Part shown: positions 8,991 through 21,900 of the stretch, one piece after another
Layout: every line of letters begins with the position of its first letter
Position numbering within the stretch: position 1 is the stretch's first letter
NCBI RefSeq assembly: GCF_037975245.1
Contig: NC_092565.1
Coordinates: 22,649,499-22,713,498 of the forward strand
Origin: Apostichopus japonicus
Taxonomy: Eukaryota; Echinodermata; Holothuroidea; Aspidochirotida; Stichopodidae
Length of the DNA: 64,000 nucleotides
Reading direction: 5' to 3'
Translations under genes and position numbers: made by a program
Notes under the pieces: generated by a model
What the model was told of the DNA's origin: nothing
The model's input: only the letters and a program-made list of their open reading frames with translations
Databases searched by the model: none

Positions 8991-10254
8991 CATGCATAGT
9001 CGCCCTGTCAAGTAATCTCTATGCGCCACTGCATACCAGTAATTACTTTTGTCATATTATTTCGTCATTAAGCCTCATGTCAATTGTCTTTTAATTATAT
9101 CGAGATCTATAGGTACCTCGATAAGCGAGGCAGAAACTTATTGATTGGTAATCCCATTCACGATCATGTTAATTGTCTATAAAGTTAATTAACATGAATG
9201 GTATATCGCATTCTGTTGTTTCGATTTCCAAGCTTTACGTAAGTAACCTCGATTAAGATGTCAAAGTTAATGCGTACGTCTGATCTTTAATTGTTAGTCT
9301 CGCCGTATCATGTTGTATCATGTATAAATAGAAACAAGACTTTAGTCGTATCAAGACATTAAAAAGCATGTTAAAGGGCTTGTCCGGTCGTAATAAAGAA
9401 AACTGTGGAAGACAAGTTATAATTCCATACTGGAAGAGGTGAAAAGTCCCATTTTGAAAAACTTGCTCTAAATTCTAGCAAAAATTATTCTTTCAAACTG
9501 TGGAGAACCATTTTGTCTAGATATATCGCCAATGCAAACATAGATCTCCCAATTGATCGATTGGGCAAATATGTGGCAAACACTCTTATTGTTGTTTTTG
9601 AAAATCATTTCTGCGGGCGTTGTAAACTTATATCAGGATTCATAATTTTAATCCGAATTTCGAAAGATATGGCAATATTTCTGCTTTATTCGCAAGATAC
9701 AATGTAACAAACAACGTTGCTAAATTAAAACCACTGTACCCCTTCTGCACCCCTTGTACTACTTTAATTAAACAAAAAAAATCATGATAAGTAATTTTCT
9801 TTTTTAGCAAATGAATTAAATCCATTCAGCTGTTCCATCGCACTGTCACTTAAATACTAAATATTCTCCGTTTGAATGTAGTCTCCATTGATCCGTGCAT
9901 TAACGTGTAACGAAATAACTTCAATGGCATATAACACAGCGAAAATACAAATCAAATATTTTACTGTCCAAACCAATTCGATTCTTGGCTTAACAAAAGT
10001 AGTTTCATGCGATTACAAGTCAGTCATCATAACATACGCAAACATATATTTTATAAACATTTTACTTCCATGCATTTCTCAGCATGGAACTGTGTAATTT
10101 TTTTTTTTTTTTTAACTCTGCAACATAGGAAAATTATGGAAAGTCAAGCAGGGAGAAAACCTGCTAATAAAATGCTTAAATATACTCCAAAGGGAAAAAA
10201 GAAGAAGGAAAAGAAAGAATCCGTGGAAAACTTGAGAATAGTATAAGAGGTTGA
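8991..10254. other. No gene seen
   Basis: AT-rich sequence with short chance frames only. A poly-T run lies at 10098-10113. Nothing recognisable. Confidence 0.5.
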
Positions 10255-10295
10255 TTTTTGGCGAATCTAGCAGCATTTTCTTCAGAGGCAGACTA
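10255..10295 (-). mobile_element. Relic of a Penelope-type hammerhead region
   Basis: The minus strand reads GCCTCTGAAGAAAATGCTGC then TAGATTCG, matching the first core and stem II of the intact ribozymes. The second core GAAA and the GTC triplet are lost. Flanking minus-strand sequence is pyrimidine-rich, like the PLE 3' region. Inferred to be an old, inactivated PLE fragment. Confidence 0.5.
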
Positions 10296-11150
10296 GAATT
10301 CGAATTATGGAGGGAATAACATGAACAGACAGAAAAGAAGAGAGTTGTTAAAGAAGGCAAGTACCTAATGTTCTTCGTTAATCTCTATGATATAGAAAAT
10401 TATCATAAACAAACTTTCCCAAACATGTTAAGAAAACTCTTATTTCTATTTGGGTGATATTATAACTTTAATGTTCGTTCAAATGTTCAAATACAAGACT
10501 GGAGACTTGATCAAGTCTAAATATGACGTCATCTAGTCGAATGTGCTTCGATTGTTTATGATTTTTATGTTGTTTATTACAATGTTTCTGTATCGTAATG
10601 GAGATGAGTTTTACAAATGTTGAATCTAAATTGTTGAATCGCTTAATATGACATCATGTTCGAATTGATTTCAATGTGAACACTCTCAACATTATACCTT
10701 GAAAATAGGGGGAAAAAATGAGACAACGAGACCTCATACAGATTTACAAAATTATTTCTCCCTGACAAGAGTTTTACACTCAGGTGTCTCCCAAAATGGA
10801 GCATGGAGCATTCTTAAAGTAAGTTGTTTTATAAGGTGTTCATCACAAGGATCTCGATCATACAAGCAAACATGAATATTTAATTTCTGTCTTCCTGAAC
10901 TGGAAAATTAAATGAATTGAAGTTTAAAAGTAAAGGATATAAAGAAGCTGAAAGAAAGCGGGACAATGGATACTGAGTATAAAGAATGTAAGATAAAAGG
11001 ATTGCAGCTCTGTGTAGAAAGTACAACGATGGATAGTGATATTAATTAAACAAACACAACAATAAGAAGACTAAACTAACAGAAAACGACAATTTCAAAA
11101 TCTCTAAAAATTTTGTTGTCAAATTTTCTTATTTAAGTACATTTTTTGGC

Positions 11151-11640
11151 TTATAATACGGTGGTAACCATCATGATTTTTAGTCTTTTAATTTCAGTCG
11201 TTTTTTGCTGTTGCTATCCACACATACATATAGACCTATTTATAGACCTTATATATAATACGGTGCTATCAATCATGGTATTTAGTCTTTAATTTCAGTC
11301 GTATTTTATGTTGCTATCCACACATACAACAAGACCTAATAATAGACCTTATATATAATACGGTGCTAACAATCATGGTATTTAGTCTTTAATTTCAGTC
11401 GAAGTTTATGTTGCTATGCACACATACATATAGACCTATTTATAGACCTTATACATAATACGGTGCTAACAATCATGGTATTTAGTCTTTAATTTCAGTC
11501 GTATTTTATGTTGCTATCCACACGTACAAAAAGACCTATTTATAGACCTTATATATAATACGGTGCTAACAATCATGGTATTTAGTCTTTGATTTCAGTC
11601 GTATTTTATGGTGCCACCACACATACATGAAGACCTATAG
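11151..11640 (+). repeat. Five-unit tandem array with an exact 100-bp period
   Basis: Units begin with ATATATAATACGGTGCTAAC at 11251, 11351, 11451 and 11551, with a more divergent first unit near 11151. Each carries TTTAGTCTTTAATTTCAGTC, then TTTATGTTGCTATCCACACA, then AGACCTATTTATAGACCTT. The period is exactly 100 bp over four steps. The last unit runs into GTTAAGTTTGTAATGATA, the continuation seen in the single-copy relatives at 8821 and 39735, so the array is an internal amplification of that element. Confidence 0.9.
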
Positions 11641-12068
11641 TTAAGTTTGTAATGATAAACCATTTCCTAAAGTATGTATAAACTATATTACATTGACACA
11701 AATTATGATTGTCCCTCTCATAAAAGGGATTATATTAGAACATATTAATATATTGGTTAACTTATGACTAAAAAGTACCGTGGATAGTTTCAAGCAAGTA
11801 AAGTTAATAACACATGCTTCCATACGTTTTCATATACAAGTGAGTACATTACATAATTGTCATATTTATTATCATATAGTCTTATCCTTATATACAATGA
11901 GGCAACGTATCGCGTTTAAGCATCAGCACGACGTCAATCACAATATGAGGAGAATAATGTGCAGGGTGTTACAGAGATAACGCACGAAGTCATTAGAAAG
12001 CCCTTAAACTTATTAACTGATGTTAAATCTAGATACAGGACACTGCATATACACTGAACCACCAATTA

Positions 12069-12070
<2 letters not shown>
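11641..12070. other. No gene seen
   Basis: AT-rich sequence between the 100-bp array and the next AT tract. Only a short chance frame is present. Confidence 0.5.

Positions 12071-12144
<74 letters not shown>
12071..12144. repeat. (AT)n microsatellite
   Basis: Uninterrupted AT dinucleotide tract of about 74 bp. Confidence 0.95.
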
Positions 12145-12148
<4 letters not shown>

Positions 12149-12929
12149 TACATACATAACAGGAAAGGGGAACAATCTTTAAATATTTCATGATATTTCA
12201 GGGGGAAATATTTGATTATAACCACCCGTAAAAGTCCCTCATGTTGTAGACATGTCCACTCCACACGCGTGATTTTACTCCCGCCTTCATTTCCGGAGGG
12301 ATAAAACATTCCAGTTGCGAGCCAATCAAATCACTTTATGCCATTTACTCTTCGGGCAAAAGAGCACTTTTAATCAAGAATACAGACGACGGTTTAGTTT
12401 AACAGACCCTCCTTCCCTGACGATAACAGAATCTTTCCTTCTCCTCTTCCCTTCGCCCAGGTAAATGTCAAATTAATTGATTCTTGGCTCCGAGATCAAT
12501 CTAGTTGACACTTAACTGCACTTCTTCGACCTTAAGTTCGCCGCCAGGGGGCATCCATTCCTTGTTAGTACATTCCTTGTTAGATCAAAAAGAAAATCAG
12601 CTGAGAGGAATAACTCTTATCAGGAACAAACCAGCACGAATCATAGGTTCTCAAGGGGATGTAAGAAATCTCTTCTAGTACCACATTTCGGATTAAAAAT
12701 AGGATGATATTTGTTCAAACTCAAATCATTACTTAACTTCTTTAATGTTATTTCTCGAATGAGCTAAATATATAACGTCTATATTGCCCCTTCTTGCACG
12801 ATTTTTAAATTCCCAAAAGGAAATTGAGAGCGTAAAATGCGTTTAGGAATTAGGATATATCATTAAGATCACGTAGGAATATGATATAGGTTATTAGCGA
12901 TGCATGTTCCGCGTGTGTCCGTGTGTGTG

Positions 12930-13030
12930 TGGAGCCCGGGTGGCAGTGGGGTCGGGTGGTGTGGGGTCGGGTGGCAGTGGGGTCGGGTGGTGTGGGGTCG
13001 GGTGGCAGTGGGGTCGGGTGGTGTGGGGTA
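12930..13030 (+). repeat. G-rich 31-bp minisatellite
   Basis: About three copies of a 31-bp unit made of GGGTGGCAGTGGGGTC plus GGGTGGTGTGGGGTC. The plus strand has many GGG/GGGG runs spaced by short loops, a pattern that can form G-quadruplexes. Minus-strand frames through it (TRPHCHPTPHHP-like) are repeat shadows. Confidence 0.85.
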
Positions 13031-15440
13031 GTGGGTTAAATCTCTCAAAGAACCATGATCTGGTGATAGCAGTACTGTAATAAAAACAACTTCCATTGAT
13101 CAACAAAGTTTCTAAAGTAATACCGCATCAAATGTTCCCCTTACCTATTAGGCCTGTCAGCCCCGTTGCTTGGATCCCTGGGCCGTGAGAACATTATAAG
13201 GCCCCGGTTTGTACCTGTTCGTGTGTGTCTGAGGTTAACTAAGGTTTGAAAGATATCGCCATTACAACCAAATATAAGCAGTTGTGTTTGTTTTAAGACT
13301 GCTAATAGTATGTTACTATATCGGATGTTCAAATTTGAAGGAAAAAAATAATAAAGGTCAGCGTTTGTAGTGTACGTAAGATTTTGTGATGATTTGGATT
13401 TTTGACAATTAACTTCAACAGTTTGCTTCAATCATATCAATCATCATGATGACGTCACAAACACACTGCTTTTACCAAAAACATTAACCAATGTTCATAA
13501 TTCTTTGAGAGTTAATGCGGTTTTCCCCAACGCCAACCCTCCCCCCGTTCCCTCCTTTTTGGCCCGTCCAACCACCCCTTGTGTTATCTGGGTGTGAGTG
13601 TTATGCCTGATCCACCCGCATTTTTCAGTTGTTTTGGATATATTATTGACTTCCACTGTGCTATATTAGCATGTTCTTATTTAACACTATTCACTACTAA
13701 CCCAGCATTATGATGCGAATTGGAATAGAACAACAGGAAACCTTTAGGCTAACTTGAAATCGACGATGACACTCGCAGAAAACTTAAAAATTCTTTATGA
13801 TTATGTTTTCGAAATTTTTTAATGAATTCATATTTTTAACACTCATGAATTTTCCTGTTGCTAGGTCACATAACGTTTTTTCTTCAGAGACTGGTCAGTC
13901 AGAATCGAAAATATGTATAGAAAAAATCTGAATTTAACCTTAGCGTTTGTTGCATTTTCTGTGACGTCATGTGATGACATAGAGAAGTAAAAATCCTTAA
14001 ACCTTTTGGTTTCCAAAAGAAACAGAAATACTGATGATTTTTGTTTTCCCTGTTTTGGGGTTCTTTTATTCATTATATCTTTCATATAGCTATATTTTGC
14101 TATGTGTTTCAATAACACATTAATTTCGATCCCGTGTTATTGAAGGGATGTGTCACTGTTCAAAAACAGCTCATTCAAAATGGTAGAATTGTTTGCTAAG
14201 ATCAAGAAGTGATCTGGAGATGGGGAATGTATGATAGGACAAAGCAACAGGTAAATTATTTGGGCAAAGTTTAACCCAATTTCGTTAAAAGAAAATCCAA
14301 TAAAAAGTAAGAAAATTATACGGATCTATGACCTAATGAAGAAATGATCAAAAACCATTTTTATATAGCAGAATCATGATACAGTAGTATACCTACCTCT
14401 ATCAAAGAGGTTTGAAGTATTGTGTGTAATGCGGTAAGCGTATATGTGCCTCCTGTATGAGGTTTCACTCAACACGTATATACCACAACATTTCTTTTGA
14501 AGTTTCAGATGTTTCATGACGTAACACGTCCTTTAACACTACTCGGTTGTACCATTAATGTGTACTTTTTAAAGATGCCGGCTAGAAAAGTCGACCTTAA
14601 TTTGTAAAGTTCACCCATTTTTTAATTAGTTGTTCCCAACGGTCAACATATACATTTCTATATAGAATAACATATGCTTCTCTTCAGTTTTCATTTACTC
14701 TCCGTTTTGAAACAAGGATGCACCTTGACTTTTAGAATTACTTCATCAAAAAATCATTGCATTTTGATGGGAGTGACGCGTTTTTTACGGCTATAAACTC
14801 TTCCTTTTTCCTATCATGTATTCCTTTAAATGTTGTCTTGTGTCTCAATGAGCTACAACTGTTGTGCCCCTGCTATATTCGTTGCGGTCTGCACATAAAC
14901 CCAGAGGCTAGGCATACTCATCTCATAGACCTTTAACCAGTCTACAGTTTTTATTCATCGATCAATAATGTTTATCTCAAGATTATATACGGAGCCAGAG
15001 GTGAAACAAAAATGCCTTTTTGTTGTCAAATTAGAAAAAAAAATCGTCGCCATGTTTGAGTATCATGTTCGCTTGTCTTAATATTTCTATAGCATAAAAG
15101 AGAATGATTCTTAGATGCCCCTGAACACTTTGGCAACAAACTACGACCATTTTATTCTCTACGGCTTCATTGCTGAAAATGTCAGGATATATATATGTAT
15201 AAATATAAGGGGTTGAATCTTAAGCTTCTCGACGAGACTTAGAACAACAGGTTTACTGTCTCCATCCTACAATGAAAGAACTGCATGAATAAATGATAAA
15301 AAATCACAGATTGGTACATTAGACATCAAACAAAACATTGAATGACATTTTTTTTTCAAAAAATTCCTTGCATTTTCCTCCTATTAAGCAACAAAAACTC
15401 CGCAAAAATCGGCTAAATTGCCTCGGTTAGGAAAAGTAGA
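13031..15440. other. No gene seen
   Basis: Non-coding sequence with several CRE-like TGACGTCA or TGACGTCAT sites (about 13449 and 13960). Frames at 13141-13431 and 13861-14118 (minus) show no recognisable domain and are treated as chance. Confidence 0.5.
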
Positions 15441-15462
15441 AAACAAATGACGTCATTTGTTT
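15441..15462. promoter_or_regulatory. Perfect 22-bp palindrome centred on a CRE
   Basis: AAACAAATGA is followed by CG and then TCATTTGTTT, a perfect palindrome whose centre is the cAMP-response element TGACGTCA. It lies about 115 bp upstream of the ATG at 15578 and about 190 bp upstream of the in-frame ATG at 15656 of a putative coding exon. A bZIP (CREB/ATF) binding site is the natural reading; promoter use is inference. Confidence 0.6.
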
Positions 15463-15601
15463 ACCAAGTCGAAACTGTATGGTATCGTCGCGGGGAACTG
15501 CTTACTGCTACCACATACAGTTGGTATACACGTGCACTAATACGCACACAGCATAGCTAGCTCACACGTATTGCAAAATGTCGGCGGGGCATTGGCCGTA
15601 A

Positions 15602-15781
15602 AATAAAGATCATAGGCTTTCGGATTCAGATAGCGATAGCGAAGAAGGCCGAGACATGGAGGACATGTTTGACAATCGTAGGGAAGTTTTTCCCTACATG
15701 TTCGAACCGGAGACCAGCGAAGAGGGGGCCGGATCGGACAGCGATGTCGAAATTGCTCATCTTGACGGAACACAATCGTAA
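15602..15781 (+). CDS. Putative small acidic coding exon, possibly P2X7-C-terminal-like family
   Basis: The plus-strand frame reads NKDHRLSDSDSDSEEGRDME, then DMFDNRREVFPYMFEPETSE, EGAGSDSDVEIAHLDGTQS, and stops at 15779-15781. The only internal ATG at the right place is 15656 (MEDMFDNRRE). An upstream ATG at 15578 is in frame but cut by TAA at 15599. The acidic Ser/Asp run followed by PYMFEP resembles the N-terminus of the multi-copy 'P2X purinoceptor 7-like' proteins of cnidarians and marine invertebrates, from memory and unchecked. A possible donor C|GTAACG at about 15778 could make this a first exon; no downstream exon was identified. It could also be a truncated copy. Minus-strand frame 15537-15773 is its shadow. 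Confidence 0.4.
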   Translation, partial: NKDHRLSDSDSDSEEGRDMEDMFDNRREVFPYMFEPETSEEGAGSDSDVEIAHLDGTQS

Positions 15782-16501
15782 CGTTAGGCCTAGCGTACTA
15801 TATAGGCTAGTTGTGTGACTGGTTAGGCCTAGATCGGATATTGTTACCTAAATTTCCCCATGATAAGAATAACTCGGAAATAAATCTTGGTCTTAGGCAG
15901 CTAGGCTAGCTGAGTGCAGTGTTACTGAGCTATCAGTGTTAGACGAACACGAAACTTGAGCAAATCTCTGTACTGTTGTGCACCCATTTTCAGATATTTT
16001 GTTGACTGTCCGTGACGTATTGTTTACGTCTTTGATCTTGGTTACCACATTTTGCCTATGTCGTTTTGGCCACCATGGTAGTTCCCCCATGAATCATCTT
16101 ACGGGATGAGCTTGGTAATTTACTTAACTAAAACAGCAAAGAAACAACCGTGGAACTCCAAATTTTGAGTATAGGGTTTTGATATATAGCGTCTCAATCT
16201 GTGCAAGTTTATAGGGAATCTATTGCGTGTCACTTGACCTTTAAGCATTTTTATTGATTTCCCCTTTTGATACTTGACTCAATTCGCCTCATTTCGAGAG
16301 AGTTTTATTTGTAGTTTGATCACTTCAATGATATTAACCTTTTCCAGTGACGCTGCAACAAAGTATGAGTTTACCGATAATTAAAGGTAAAAGGTCTCTT
16401 GTTTTATATCACGTCATAGGGCAGTGCAGTAGATGATGTAAATGTTAATGGGATACAGGTAGCAATCATTCATCACGCCTATATTCTTGGCAGGCAGTCA
16501 G
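15782..16501. other. No gene seen
   Basis: Possible intron or intergenic DNA downstream of the small acidic exon. No further exon recognised. Confidence 0.4.
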
Positions 16502-16504
16502 ATA

Positions 16505-16584
<80 letters not shown>
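16502..16584. repeat. (AT)n microsatellite
   Basis: AT dinucleotide tract of about 83 bp with one TACAT interruption near 16520. Confidence 0.95.
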
Positions 16585-16587
<3 letters not shown>

Positions 16588-16972
16588 TAATTTCTTCTTA
16601 TAATTCTGAAATATATTTCTAGTGATCTTACCAATGCACGTTTCATACGTCAATATAAAACCATTCAATGTCTATATATGTATGAAATCAAATACATGCC
16701 TACATCTATTCGTATATTCCATTTAATATCCACATATATACTTGATTAAATTCCCATATTATATCAAATTTTGAGGAGATATAGATGACCTTTAAATATG
16801 CAAGGTATATTATTTATTACTTTCAATCAAAGCCATGCAAACCAATAAAATGGAATGATTTAATTTACACGCTTTGGCATTTCAAGTTGGTCATGCTTAT
16901 TAATGGTGTTATTTCAGACAGACATATCACGCACATCACACACACACAAAACATAAAGTGGTGCGTTTCAGC

Positions 16973-16974
<2 letters not shown>

Positions 16975-17044
<70 letters not shown>
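16975..17044. repeat. (AT)n microsatellite
   Basis: AT dinucleotide tract of about 70 bp. The plus-strand frame 16785-17063 reads it as (IY)n and is not a gene. Confidence 0.95.
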
Positions 17045-17047
<3 letters not shown>

Positions 17048-18898
17048 TATAGGAAAACTATAGGAAATACTTTACAGCAAATAACACGTTGATGGGGAAG
17101 GAGGGTATTGGTAAGTAGAGGATGGGGCCCCTCTCACCTCTAACCTCTCACCTCCACCCTGACTCTGTTAACATCTATGACTCAACGGTAGCTAAGCTGA
17201 GATTATGAATCAATCAGTGAAGGCAGAAAGGGTCTACGAATCCACCCCCCCCCCTCCTTAATACTCACCTTAGCAGTATTTTAGTTGCCATGATAAAGAA
17301 AATTACAGAGCCAAGCAGGCCCGCATCCATGAATCTCGAGTTGGGGCCGAGGGGAGGTGAAGGTGGGGCACCTATAACTTCACGAGAGGCACAAACTTGT
17401 GTCTTGTAACTTGTGACGTTTTGGAAAAATGTTGTTGGTACAAATGGGGGTCGCATTAGCCTGTATGAGGGACGGCAACGTTCCTCCTGTGACGTAGTGA
17501 TGATAAATGTTCAGTGCGATTGATCCTATATGACGTCATTCAAATGATATCCAATACAAACCGTGGCTGTATGAATTATGCATTGGGCCTTTGGGGATAT
17601 ATTGGGTGATCCATACATCGCTCTAAGGTAACTTTAAACTATATAAACAAACTAACCGATGTGATCAGGGAGGTCAAGTAGCATGCCTGCCCCACTTCAC
17701 CTACACTACCCTAACCCACATCTTATAACCCGATGCATACGTTTGGATTAACCAGATTTAAGCATTGTGTTTTGAATTAGAAGGCCATTGTTAGAAGTCG
17801 CTTCCCTCTCCCAGTCCCTATACATATAAAAAGTGAGGTTATCTATACTTTCATATAAAAGACAAAAATATTGCTATCGTATAATTCAGCTTATTTGTTT
17901 GTTTTTCTCTCTTTCTCTATTTATCACGTGATCTTTTCGTGACGTAATTTCAAGGTAAGATTCCGTTCGAATTGATCAATAACACTTGCTGCTAATCATT
18001 CAAAGCTCGCTATGTCGCATATTTATCTACACGAACCTAAAAATGGCATTCAACCGAGAAGTTAATTTAACGCATTCAAATATAATTATCTAGACATGTG
18101 CTTGCCCAGCGTGACGTCATTAATTCGCCGGTGGACGTCATTGTGGCTGTATACGCTGATGTATTTACTGGAGTGTGATTGTGTGTGAATGACCGCGGGA
18201 TTTTATTGATACTTCAGTGTAGGAAGACAAATAATGTGTTATAGTTGTTTCAAATTCAGTTTGACGGACGCTAATGTCCATCAATTAATTAGGTTCTTCG
18301 TTTTGTTTATTTATTTATTTATTTATTTGTCCCGCTCGGTCTGCCGAATGGGTAACACATATTCCAGGTGTGACATCCATTTTCTTGCCCCCCCATCCCA
18401 TTATACCTTCCCTGGAGAATCCTCTCACAATGGGAAGTTTCATACATACATCCATAATCCAGACTTTTACATTATTTATGCTCTGGTCATCAACGCACCG
18501 GGGAAATATTTAAATGTTCTTTGGGCGATGAAAAACAAGCTCAACAAGCAAGAAATTAAGCAAAGATTATTCAGTGTGAAAATATTCCTTGTCATTGTAA
18601 TGAATTAATACGATTTTGGCTTCTATACGATTCTCAGCGTATAAAGCAAAAAAACAACAAATTGATCTTAAGGAGTAAATGATATATTAGACTATCTCAG
18701 CTCTACCCTACGACATGAATAAGTAATAAAGAAGGTAATTTATCTTTACACGGTATCTAACTTAATACAGAATGTAAAACATTGAGGATTATACAACAAA
18801 ATTACAAAATCGCCCTCACTTATTTTATTTCGTTTTCCTTCTATTCGAATTCAATTATAATTACTAACCTAAAAAAAACTTCCCATTGAGACTTTTAG

Positions 18899-18899
<1 letters not shown>
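17045..18899. other. No gene seen
   Basis: Non-coding. Holds a (TTTA)n tract at about 18305-18328 and CRE-like sites near 17530 and 18113. The 124-residue frame at 18234-18608 crosses the (TTTA)n tract and shows no domain. Confidence 0.5.

Positions 18900-18954
<55 letters not shown>
18900..18954. repeat. (AT)n microsatellite
   Basis: AT dinucleotide tract of about 55 bp. Confidence 0.95.
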
Positions 18955-18956
<2 letters not shown>

Positions 18957-21900
18957 AAACCCAGTGAGATGAACATATTTGAGCGTGTGCATGCATGCAA
19001 ATCATTCGAACTATTTCTAGAAAGCAAAATACATTTGTTCATCGCAACCCGGAAGAATAAAACCTGATCTTTCGTTTTGTCTCATATTTCCGATAGTTGG
19101 ATGTTGATTGCAGTTCTCGTCAAGGATGGAGATATCTTTATTTTACACGTTTATTAATGAAATTGCATTTCTTGTTCATGCATTACTTTATTCATCTTTA
19201 AACCTTTTCGTACTTTTTTTCTTCTCTCGGTTACAATTTGTCAATATTTGGGAGCTTTTGTTTCGCCTTCCTCCCTAAGGAAGTACAGTATTATCTTTCG
19301 TTCAAGGATGCATATAGCCTGCACTCTTCCAAGTTATGTTTTCCATTTTAAGTCAGTTCAATCTCGAATGTTATTACCATTGAAATGAAACAAAACTGAC
19401 GATCTGCATTTGTCGAGTTATTTGTTTCGACAGCTGTTTTATTTCCTTTACTTTTTACTGCTTCTCTTTTGCCCTCTGAATACTACAAATTGATTGCAAT
19501 ATTTGACTCCGTCTTGCACAAGATTTTTTTTCTTCTGATAAGAAATGGGCCGGGTAGACGCAGATTATTATGCATTCTCTATTAATTTACGTCACAAATA
19601 AAGCCAACGTCCCTTCCAAGTGAAAAACGTTTCGATAGAATCAATGATTGCATAACTATATATTCAATCTTTATTGAATAACCTGCACAGCAGAATTGAC
19701 AAACAGGTGTCAATTCATTTGCAAAAGAAAATCAAACATAAATAAGAAAAAACGTCAAATATATGCCCGTAAACACATATTTAGTTGTTTAATAGAACGT
19801 TCTCGTTATCTTTTGATAATGTGAAAATAAATCTAATAACTATAGGCAGAAACATGATATTAATATTTGAATAGAGAAGATGAGAGATAACGAAACCTGG
19901 AGCAGAGAGCTGTCCTGTTTAAGAAATTTACAAGTTTTCCAAGATATCTGTCATTAAAGTACTTAGCCAGTTCAGGAACAGTTCATCATTACAATATTTC
20001 TCTTTCTTGCAATATATTATTACATGTGATTTGTGTGTTGTGCATGAGATGTTAAAGGATTGGTTCAGGTGTCTGACATGTCTATCTTGTAAAAAGACAG
20101 AATAGTGAAGAAACTACCATGATAGCATTCTCTGTTAAGGAGATATCTCACTTTGAAGATTTCAAAACTTCTTTGCAAATGACTGGTGTAGAAAGACTAA
20201 CTGTGAGGGTGTGATGTCACATCCTCACTTCCTTAACATGTGTCAATATATTTCATTAAAAAATAATTACATTTTTTTCACAAATCTACAAAAATATAAT
20301 CAAACATTCTTCAGATGTTAAATCTCAAATACTTCTTTCTAGGAAATTCGTAAACTAGAGGACCACTACCCTCTCCTCCTCCTTTACTTACCAGGGTGAG
20401 GAGAATGTATGGATGTCCTTGTACACTCATCAATACCTTTTCATACATACTCCGCCTGCATGGCATGAACAATTTTACGATACCGTTTGTATATATTTTC
20501 CAGACCTATTCGTCAGATTTAAAGCGCATAAATGTTTGATAACCAGCACGTGATTCGTATAACCTGAAGCAAGGCTTTCAAGAGGGAAAATGATTGGAAT
20601 AATTGAATAAAATACCGTTGTTATATTAAAGGATGATAATCGGGTTTTACTTGCGGAAACGGTATCCACATTGTCTGCAAGGGTAATAGATATAGAGTAC
20701 ACATGATGTGACGAGAAAAAAAGATGTTTAACTGACACCAATATTGGCAAACAATTACACCATGCAGGTGCTACATTTTCGGAGAAAACTTTAAAAAATC
20801 GATGAAATAAATTTACAGAAGAACGCCTTATGGTTTTCTTCCTGTTAAACCAGAGGCAAATGTTCATAGTTAACGGCATTTTGTCATGTAAACACATTTT
20901 CGGTTTGTAACATGACACCAAAATCGATGTTACAAGTCCTTGAGCAGATCTTTGTGTTTCTTTGAAAAATGCAAGTTTGAAAATTTGCCCTGTCTGATAC
21001 AAGTTATTAACTATAATTACGGTCAGAAAAGAACGTGATTTCCCTGAAAAGCAGTTGTGTCGATATCACGTAATTGGACAAGGTGTCTTCTTTCACCTTC
21101 AATAAAGCTTATGAATGGGAAACAAAGTTTATGACTAGAAAAAGAATAAAGTATAAAAGGACTTTATTATCAAGTTGGCGCAAAGATTTAGATCGGCGAA
21201 AATATTAAACGTGAAAATAACCTAAAAGAACCTTTTAAAAGTATGATCCATCCAGGGTGATTTCTATTTTGTTTATTTGTTGAAGCATTTTTTTTTTCAC
21301 TTTTTTGAATATTTGTGAAAAAGCCGATTTAGTCTTGTGATTTACGTAGGTGTTATCAAGGTTTCATTTAACTAGCCTAATATAAAGAAACACGTTTAAT
21401 TTATGTTATACTCGCTAGGTCTGAGCAAAAGTCTATCAACCACGGAAAACTGTTTTAATTATATGCCTATAGCTGTATAGTGCAAGCGAAACATAATGAG
21501 ATTTTTGTTAAGTATGATAGATTCTCATATGTATATTTCATATTATAAAACCTAACATAAAATGAATATTATAAACAAAATGTATGTCTCAAAGCAAATA
21601 TTTTCGAAATGTATATAAAGCACAAAGCACTTCCCATGCATGTCCATGATAATTTAGAGAAACTCCTTCGCCTATAAATTTATCGATTTTGCTTAAGTGT
21701 TTAAAGCCAATCAAACTAATAACTGACATTTGTTTTAGTGTTGTGTATATTGTTTTGATAGGTACAAGACCCATTCTGCACAATAATTTGACAATATTGT
21801 TGTCAAAACTATGATTTTCAAGGACAAAAGTTTATTCTTCTACACTGTCTGCACAGTTGCATGTAAAAGAAAAGCAACAGTAATGTCAATTTTACGCAAA

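Noticed and set aside
15537-15773. 78-codon minus-strand frame rich in Cys and Arg
   Set aside because: It mirrors the acidic plus-strand exon; the plus-strand frame has the more protein-like composition and a recognisable motif.
18234-18608. 124-codon plus-strand frame
   Set aside because: Crosses a (TTTA)n tract and shows no domain. A hydrophobic stretch comes from the repeat (LFIYLFIYL).
20475-21002. 175-codon minus-strand reading frame
   Set aside because: Longest unexplained single frame, but composition is ordinary AT-rich intergenic, no domain or signal was recognisable, and chance frames of this length can occur in 64 kb. Not called without transcript evidence.
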